Source: Candidatus Sifarchaeum subterraneum
Lineage (GTDB): Archaea; Asgardarchaeota; Sifarchaeia; Sifarchaeales; Sifarchaeaceae
NCBI GenBank assembly: GCA_016292335.1
Contig: JAECRX010000184.1
Coordinates: 1-10,445, forward strand
Direction of reading: 5' to 3'
Length of the DNA stretch: 10,445 nucleotides
Every line of letters starts with the position of its first letter. Positions within the stretch are counted from its first letter, which is position 1. The notes under the pieces were generated by a model. The model saw only the letters and a list, made by a program, of their open reading frames with translations. It ran no database searches and was not told the DNA's origin. The position numbers and the translations under genes were made by a program. Positions 5,924 through 10,445 of the stretch are shown one piece after another.

Positions 5924-6412
5924 TCATACAGCATCTGTCCATATATATGCAAAATTCCCTGTATACTCAATCCTACTGGATTTTTCGTTATAAATCCACA
6001 ATTCAAAAATGACTTTATAGTTCCTACCACGCTTGTTGATTGTAAGATGAACGTAAAACTCCCAACTCTCTCCATTCCTTAATATTTTCTCATATTCTTT
6101 CTCCGTAGGTAGGTCTGCAGCTTTTTTCTCACTATGTTCGGTTCTTATATCTCCAATTTTCACTTTGACAACGTAATATTCTATCCTGTTCTCGTGGTTC
6201 TCAACTGTAACACCTAGGGTAAATTGTTCACCTGGTGATACTTGAGTTGGGTAATCAGATGCATATCCAGATGGGCCTACCACACCAAGGGTTGAGAAAC
6301 TTTCGGGCTTTGGTGCCGAAACGATTGCATAAATGAACATTGAAATCACTACAAGGGTAGAAACACTTACTGCAGCTAGGATAATATTTATGTCATGTCT
6401 AGAAAGGGCCAT
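5924..6412 (-). CDS. Membrane-anchored DUF1616-like protein
   Basis: A 162-residue protein with one N-terminal membrane helix (about 9-31) and an extracellular domain. The domain has the DUF1616 pattern: VSPGEQFTLGVTVENHENRIEYYVVKVKIG, then LPTEKEYEKILRNGESWEF and a closing YKVIFELWIYNE. DUF1616 domains are common in archaeal envelope proteins and their biochemical role is not established. Here the domain stands alone behind a single anchor. The ATG touches the stop codon of the upstream gene with no gap, and its ribosome site GGAGGAG is formed by the acidic last codons of that gene, so translation is probably coupled. This suggests the two proteins are made in fixed ratio and may form a surface complex. 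The family call rests on recalled pattern. Confidence 0.75.
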   Translation of the reverse strand: MALSRHDINIILAAVSVSTLVVISMFIYAIVSAPKPESFSTLGVVGPSGYASDYPTQVSPGEQFTLGVTVENHENRIEYYVVKVKIGDIRTEHSEKKAADLPTEKEYEKILRNGESWEFYVHLTINKRGRNYKVIFELWIYNEKSSRIEYTGNFAYIWTDAV

Positions 6413-6931
6413 TTATTCTGTCTCCTCCTCTTTATCTTCGGGTAGGCGAATTTTCATTTTTAAGATTTCTGCTTCTCTTTTCTTTACATACCAAGTCCAT
6501 CCCTTATACATGAAAATAGCAATAATAACCAATAATAGAGTGGCACCAATCGGAATTATGATGGACTCCAACCATTTTCTAAACAGAGCTTGCGATTTAA
6601 GATCCTGAGCAACAATCTTTACTTGGTTTGCCTCGCTTTTAGCTAAGGTTGCTTTAATTTTAGCATTTGTATAGTCTCCTTCAGAAAGAAATGCCTTGGC
6701 TTCGGTTAGTAAGTCTATAGCATTATTCAATTTCCCGACTAAACTTGAAACATCTGCCCCTGCTTCTTCGGCCTCAACGCAAATATTATATGCATCATAA
6801 ATGGCAATTTTGGCCTCATTTATCCTCTGTTGGGCCTCTTGAAGGGTTGTTTCTGCATATACGCCTTTAGCATGGGTTAAAGAGATGAGGAGTAATATCG
6901 TAAGTAAAATGTATTGAACTGTTTTACCCAA
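6413..6931 (-). CDS. Secreted/anchored helical protein of unknown function
   Basis: 172 residues that I cannot assign to a characterised family. Residues 1-26 form a good signal peptide (hydrophobic YILLTILLLISL, likely cut after VYA). Residues 28-115 are Ala/Glu/Lys-rich and helical, with repeated phrases such as EAQQRINEAKIAIYDAY and LNNAIDLLTEAKAFLSEGDYTNAKIKA that resemble paired antiparallel helices or a coiled coil. A membrane helix at about 122-143 is followed by a charged tail, KKREAEIL...EDKEEETE, probably cytoplasmic. The start is TTG6931, supported by AAGGAGGAG ten bases upstream. No ATG gives the signal peptide. The single Cys51 cannot form an internal disulfide. It abuts the DUF1616-like gene, which points to a joint envelope role. 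Confidence 0.75.
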   Translation of the reverse strand: MGKTVQYILLTILLLISLTHAKGVYAETTLQEAQQRINEAKIAIYDAYNICVEAEEAGADVSSLVGKLNNAIDLLTEAKAFLSEGDYTNAKIKATLAKSEANQVKIVAQDLKSQALFRKWLESIIIPIGATLLLVIIAIFMYKGWTWYVKKREAEILKMKIRLPEDKEEETE

Positions 6932-7211
6932 CGAACCCTCTCCTCCTTAGGAGAAAAGTTATTTGTTAATTAACGTTAAAGTCATGTCAAACGTAGGGTT
7001 GTTTTTGCTCATTTATTAGATAAGGGAACTTTGATTTCGACTTCTTATTATTGTTTATTACCTTTTCGCTCTTTCTAAAGAATGTTGTTGGTATTCGACA
7101 CGAAAGGGAGGGAGAAGTGTTTAACCCCTTGATTTTCATCTGGAGAAATTTTTAGGAATACTTGATTTTCTTTGTGTTTGAGTTATTGAAAGAAAGAACG
7201 AAATTATACCT
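6932..7211. promoter_or_regulatory. Intergenic region with palindromes upstream of the membrane pair
   Basis: Two overlapping 10-base palindromes, GTTAATTAAC (6965-6974) and TTAACGTTAA (6970-6979), lie about 35-50 bases before the TTG start of the coiled-coil gene. They could be a regulator site or part of an A/T-rich promoter. CTCCTTAGGAG (6943-6953) overlaps that gene's ribosome site. The rest (about 6980-7211) is T-rich on the plus strand and shows no gene. It also takes the 3' end of the UMP kinase transcript. Confidence 0.35.
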
Positions 7212-7910
7212 TTAATCCGAGAAAATTACACTTGTTCCAATTTTTTCTCCTCTAATCGCTTTCAAAATGTTTTCAGGATTCTTACCATTAATTATTTTAG
7301 TTATGATCTTGGCTCTTTCAACAATACTGATTGCTACTAGGTCGAATAATTCGTACTCCCCCGCTCGTACACCACTTGTCAACATTAGTTCTTTTAACTT
7401 TTCTATGGAAACTTCGTCTAATTTTTTGGCTTTAAGATCTTTTTTAGGCGGAGAGGTATATACTCCATCAACAGAAGTTGCATTAATTAACATTTCAGCT
7501 CTAAAATAGTCAGCCATTAAAGCAGCAACTGCATTTGTTGAATGTCCCGGTTCCGTTCCTCCCATCACCACTATTTTTTGAGATTCGAAAGCTTTGGCTA
7601 CTTCTTTTACGTTTTTTGGTATATCTGGAAATGCTTCCTCTCCCAAAGCCGCCATAAGCAGTCTTGCATTTATCCTAGAAACCTCAATCCCTAGCTCATC
7701 ATTAAACGTTTCAGATGCATGAAACTTTCTTGAAATGGAAATATACTTCCGAGCGATGACTCCGCCGCCAACGACTACTATCGGTAAATAACCATCTTTA
7801 TTTTTCAGCTCCACTAAAATCTCTGCAAAACCTTTTATTCTATCTGCATTGATGTTCCCATCATCATCAAACAGAAGAGAACCACCTAATTTTACGACTA
7901 ATTTCTTCAT
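7212..7910 (-). CDS. pyrH: UMP kinase, archaeal type
   Basis: Phosphorylates UMP to UDP with ATP in the cytoplasm, a step in pyrimidine nucleotide synthesis. It is a member of the amino acid kinase fold. Visible motifs are VVKLGGSLLF at the N terminus (Lys7, Gly9-Gly10-Ser11, phosphate binding), VVVGGGVIARKYI (45-57), MGGTEPGHSTNAVAA (116-130) and ATSVDGVYTSPPKKD (144-158). GVRAGEY...D (180-190) lies in the nucleotide-binding half. The 232-residue length and these motifs match archaeal UMP kinases rather than the bacterial hexameric form. ATG7910 is preceded by AAGGA nine bases upstream. A TATA-like TATAAAAC lies near 7976-7983 on the minus strand. The gene stands alone, with 280 bases of spacer after it and a divergent MFS gene before it. 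Confidence 0.95.
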   Translation of the reverse strand: MKKLVVKLGGSLLFDDDGNINADRIKGFAEILVELKNKDGYLPIVVVGGGVIARKYISISRKFHASETFNDELGIEVSRINARLLMAALGEEAFPDIPKNVKEVAKAFESQKIVVMGGTEPGHSTNAVAALMADYFRAEMLINATSVDGVYTSPPKKDLKAKKLDEVSIEKLKELMLTSGVRAGEYELFDLVAISIVERAKIITKIINGKNPENILKAIRGEKIGTSVIFSD

Positions 7911-8135
7911 TTCTTTTCGTCCTTCATGGAGACTTATTTAATTTTTTAGATAGTCGTAATTAATAATTGACTATGTTTTATACTTTCATGGAATGTTTCA
8001 CTAAATAAAGATAGTATGTCCGCTCCGCTTGATAAAGTCATTTTAAAATTCCTATGAAAATGTTTTTTCATCCTTCTTCTATGACTTCCGAAGTTTCTGT
8101 TTGATTACTATGAAATCTATCTTCCGCACATTTTT

Positions 8136-8175
8136 ATATTGTAAACATATATTATGATTCGTTTCTTTACAATAT
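8136..8175 (+). promoter_or_regulatory. 10-bp perfect inverted repeat over the MFS promoter
   Basis: ATATTGTAAA (8136-8145) and TTTACAATAT (8166-8175) are exact inverted copies 20 bases apart, about 30 bp centre to centre or three helical turns. The left arm overlaps the TATA-like TTTTTATAT and the right arm lies at the expected transcription start. This is where an archaeal repressor would bind. No regulator gene is visible in the window. Confidence 0.5.
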
Positions 8176-8190
8176 CTAGTCGTTCATGAT

Positions 8191-8205
8191 GTTCTCCTGG
8201 AGAAC
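8191..8205 (+). promoter_or_regulatory. 15-base palindrome containing the MFS ribosome site
   Basis: GTTCTCC-T-GGAGAAC is a perfect 7-bp dyad around one base. Its right half holds GGAG, the ribosome site six to ten bases before ATG8212. As DNA it could be an operator. As RNA the arms could partly hide the ribosome site, though the one-base centre allows only a shortened stem. Confidence 0.45.
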
Positions 8206-8211
8206 GAAGAA

Positions 8212-9387
8212 ATGAGTATGAAGTCAGAAAAAGGAATCATAGGTGTCATTCTTGCTTCATCTACGTTAACGGTTATGGCTGGATCACTTATTGCTCCAGT
8301 AATACAAGCTATGATCGAACCATTAGGAGCACAGCGTAGTTTAATTGGATTAGTCATTACAACCCATGGATTATTTGCCGTTATCTTTAGTCCATTAATG
8401 GGATATCTTATCGATCGAATCGGGCGCAAACCCATCTACGTATTTGGATTAATTATATATGGTGTAGGGGGCGGATCTGGATTTTTCATCTCATCGTTTT
8501 TACTCATGCTGGTTTCTAGAGCATTTCTTGGAATTGGCGTCGCAGCAATGGTAACCACCATAACAACATTAATTGGTGATTTGTATAAGGCTGGACCAAG
8601 CCGCAATAAGGTAATGGGGTGGCGATCGAGTGCAAACAGTTTCGGGGGTATTGCATACCCTCTTCTTGGAGGGCTTCTGGGTAGTCTTTCATGGAATTTT
8701 CCTTTTGCTGTTTATTTTGTGGGTATTCCCTTAGGTGTACTCTCGTTATATTTCATCCCCGAAACCCATACGCCCCAAACGCAAGATGAAACAAAACAGC
8801 AAGAAACAAAATCGATGAGAACTCTAATTAAAGAGCGACCAGTAATAACCTTCATTTATGGATTAACCCTACTTGCTTCGATTTTTCTTTATGTAATAGT
8901 GATTCAAATTCCCCAGTTACTACCAGAACTAGCTCTTAGTGGAACAACCTTTGCCGGAATATTTCTTGCGGTTAATGGTCTTGCAGCAGGTATTATTGGT
9001 TTAAACTATGGACGGATCAAAACGCATCTAACATATCCAAAAATCATCATCATCTATTTCATAGTATGGGCTATAGGCTTTACACTGCTTGCCCTTGCCA
9101 GCAACCCCTTATTTGTGATCATTGCATTGGTTTTTACTGGAACTGGTCAGGGACTGTTACTTCCAGCTACCTACCTCTGGATAACTGAAATTGCACCTCC
9201 TGCAGTTAGAGGAAAAGCAGTTTCATATGCGACAAGTTTTGCCTATTTAGGGCAATTTCTTTCTCCTGTTATATTTGGATCTGTATTTGTTGAACTAGGA
9301 TTTAGCACATCATTTTTAATCACAGCAATGATTGCATTAATAATATTGTTAATTCTTCTATATCCGATGTTCAAAAAACTTTCCTGA
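8212..9387 (+). CDS. MFS transporter, drug/H+ antiporter-like (12 helices)
   Basis: A 391-residue major facilitator protein with two six-helix halves joined by a polar loop (about 185-212, PETHTPQTQDETKQQETK...). The first-half signature motif A is intact as GYLIDRIGRKP (64-74). Arg103 in SRAFLGIGVA lies in helix 4, as in DHA1-type exporters, and helix 5 carries GGLLGSLSW. The second half repeats the fold, with RGKAVSYATSFAYLGQFLSPVIFG near helix 11. It most likely exports a small molecule in exchange for protons, but the substrate is not predictable. ATG8212 has GGAG upstream. ATG8218 is a possible alternative. The dyad-rich promoter suggests induced expression, as is common for exporters. 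No regulator, partner enzyme or resistance gene is adjacent. Confidence 0.9.
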   Translation: MSMKSEKGIIGVILASSTLTVMAGSLIAPVIQAMIEPLGAQRSLIGLVITTHGLFAVIFSPLMGYLIDRIGRKPIYVFGLIIYGVGGGSGFFISSFLLMLVSRAFLGIGVAAMVTTITTLIGDLYKAGPSRNKVMGWRSSANSFGGIAYPLLGGLLGSLSWNFPFAVYFVGIPLGVLSLYFIPETHTPQTQDETKQQETKSMRTLIKERPVITFIYGLTLLASIFLYVIVIQIPQLLPELALSGTTFAGIFLAVNGLAAGIIGLNYGRIKTHLTYPKIIIIYFIVWAIGFTLLALASNPLFVIIALVFTGTGQGLLLPATYLWITEIAPPAVRGKAVSYATSFAYLGQFLSPVIFGSVFVELGFSTSFLITAMIALIILLILLYPMFKKLS

Positions 9388-9558
9388 CGTATAGTATGAT
9401 CCAAATAGTCTTTTATTCCATTTACATGAATTTAGGGTATTCTTCGTCAATTAATAAAAAAGAATTTGTTGATATGACTTCGTAGGATATCTATTCTTTA
9501 TAATGCTAGAGATGATGCAAATGTTTTTGGATTTCAAATTTCTATTCTTTTTTGGGTA
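9388..9558. terminator. Convergent terminator region
   Basis: The MFS gene (+) and valS (-) end toward each other. A T run at 9548-9553 (TTCTTTTTTGG) could stop the plus transcript. On the minus strand, the complement of AATAAAAAAG (about 9454-9463) gives a T run after valS. No hairpin of note. Confidence 0.45.
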
Positions 9559-10445
9559 TTAACTGGAGATACCGGACAATTGAACTTCTATTTCTTTACC
9601 TGATTTGATATTGATCTCTTTTATGTTCATCGGGGCTTTAATATCCTCAGCGAGTTCTGATGCTATCTTTGTGTATTCTTCTGGTAATATCAAAGTCACA
9701 AGATCAAGTGGCTGGCTCAGTGGCATTCTCTTCTGTGATTTTGTTCGTCTTATCTCTCCCAGAATTTCTATTGCGATTTTTCCTTTTTCAGCTTCGGTTT
9801 CATTAACGGTAATTTCATCTGGGTTTACCCAAGTCGCTTCATGGACAGAAATTAGTTCTTGCGTTTCTTTGAAGAGTAAATGATAAATTTCTTCGGTGAT
9901 ATGTGGACATATTGGTGACAACATTCGTATTGAGTCCCAAAGAACCCTGTAAAGAGTATGTATTACTGCCTTCTTTTTCTCAGGATTTTCTCCATATATC
10001 GTAGGCTTAATAGCTTCAAGGTAGTTATCACAGAACGAGTGCCAGAAAAACTCTTGCAGTTTCTTTATTCCAATATAATAATCATAGTTGTCAAAAGTCT
10101 CTGTAGCAATCTTTTCTAGTTCCTTAAGTTCTTGAAGAATCCAGAAATCGATAGGACCAAAACTTGGTTTTTCTTCAAGGTCTACATCAACGATATTGGA
10201 ACTTATCAAACGACTTGCAGACCACAATTTTTGCAAGAAACTTCTTCCATACTTTGCTGTGTCCCATATGAAGGGGAAATCTTCGCCTATCTTCATTGAA
10301 AGAAGGGTTTGTCTCAATCCATCTGCTGCATATTTTTCTATACCATCCTCTGGCATTACTACGTTTCCTTTAGATTTACTCATCTTTGTTGCATCTGGGC
10401 CTAAAACGTGGCCATTTATCAGAACTTCTTCATAAGGTCCTTTAC
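9559..10445 (-). CDS. valS: Valyl-tRNA synthetase, C-terminal part (start beyond window)
   Basis: Charges tRNA-Val with valine. 294 residues are present, and the frame is open to the right edge. It begins KGPYEEVLINGHVLGPDATKMSKSKGNV, with the class I KMSKS signature at residues 20-24 of the visible part, then EDGIEKYAADGLRQTLL at the end of the catalytic domain. The helical anticodon-binding domain follows (about 80-225), with SPICPHITEEIY and SVHEATWVNPDE. LGEIRRTKSQKRMPLSQPL then leads into a short C-terminal domain. That final phrase and the KMSKS context favour ValRS over IleRS or LeuRS. The protein stops soon after, without the long C-terminal coiled coil of bacterial ValRS. The HIGH motif, editing domain and start lie outside the window. 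Confidence 0.88.
   Translation of the reverse strand, partial: KGPYEEVLINGHVLGPDATKMSKSKGNVVMPEDGIEKYAADGLRQTLLSMKIGEDFPFIWDTAKYGRSFLQKLWSASRLISSNIVDVDLEEKPSFGPIDFWILQELKELEKIATETFDNYDYYIGIKKLQEFFWHSFCDNYLEAIKPTIYGENPEKKKAVIHTLYRVLWDSIRMLSPICPHITEEIYHLLFKETQELISVHEATWVNPDEITVNETEAEKGKIAIEILGEIRRTKSQKRMPLSQPLDLVTLILPEEYTKIASELAEDIKAPMNIKEINIKSGKEIEVQLSGISS

Larger units (their letters stand above)
7911..8211. promoter_or_regulatory. Divergent promoter region of UMP kinase and MFS exporter
   Basis: Minus-strand signals for UMP kinase lie at the left: a TATA-like box near 7976-7983 and a short inverted pair ATAGTC/GACTAT (7950-7955 with 7969-7974). Plus-strand signals for the transporter lie at the right: TTTTTATAT (8131-8139), a long inverted repeat and a palindrome at the ribosome site, listed separately. 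Between about 7985 and 8125 I see only ACTTCCGAAGT, a small palindrome near 8084-8094. Confidence 0.45.

Noticed and set aside
8212..9387. MFS gene as a clear recent acquisition
   Set aside because: It seems slightly richer in GC and isolated, but I could not compute composition and no mobile element borders it.
1..10445. CRISPR array, insertion sequence, tRNA or rRNA
   Set aside because: No regularly spaced repeats, no transposase motif, no terminal inverted repeats with target duplications, and no tRNA-like cloverleaf were seen.

Overview
The window reads as chromosomal DNA of an AT-rich archaeon. An archaeal translation factor aIF5A lies beside its modifying enzyme deoxyhypusine synthase. 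The UMP kinase is of the archaeal type and the valyl-tRNA synthetase end looks archaeal. A two-gene membrane unit ends in a DUF1616-like protein, and TATA-like boxes and GGTGA/GGAGG ribosome sites precede several genes. The style of the genes suggests the Thermoproteota/Bathyarchaeia side, but this is an impression and not a placement.

Layout. 1-108 (-): possible truncated reading frame at the edge, richer in GC than its surroundings. 188-1165 (+): membrane-anchored family 2 glycosyltransferase. 1395-2803 (-): aIF5A followed by deoxyhypusine synthase. 2804-3539: long non-coding stretch with inverted repeats and several promoter-like boxes. 3540-5891 (+): sugar-phosphate nucleotidyltransferase (apparently starting at CTG) and a Wzx-type flippase. 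5924-6931 (-): a secreted/anchored coiled-coil protein and a DUF1616-like protein, directly abutting. 7212-7910 (-): UMP kinase. 8212-9387 (+): MFS exporter behind a promoter rich in dyad symmetry. 9559-10445 (-): C-terminal part of valyl-tRNA synthetase, running off the right edge.

How the genes fit together. The glycosyltransferase, nucleotidyltransferase and flippase are three steps of cell-surface glycan building: activate a sugar, transfer it, flip the lipid-linked glycan. They surround a housekeeping pair in which deoxyhypusine synthase modifies Lys35 of the neighbouring aIF5A. UMP kinase and ValRS are ordinary housekeeping genes.

The most striking point is inside aIF5A. Its reading frame is broken by exactly 35 extra bases just before the hypusine loop. 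Removing 2682-2716 restores a complete 130-residue protein. The RNA around the insertion can fold with two 3-nt bulges on opposite strands, separated by a 4-bp helix and followed by an 11-bp hairpin. That is the geometry of the archaeal bulge-helix-bulge splice substrate, so a protein-coding archaeal intron is a serious possibility. A diverged local duplication or an assembly fault is the main alternative.
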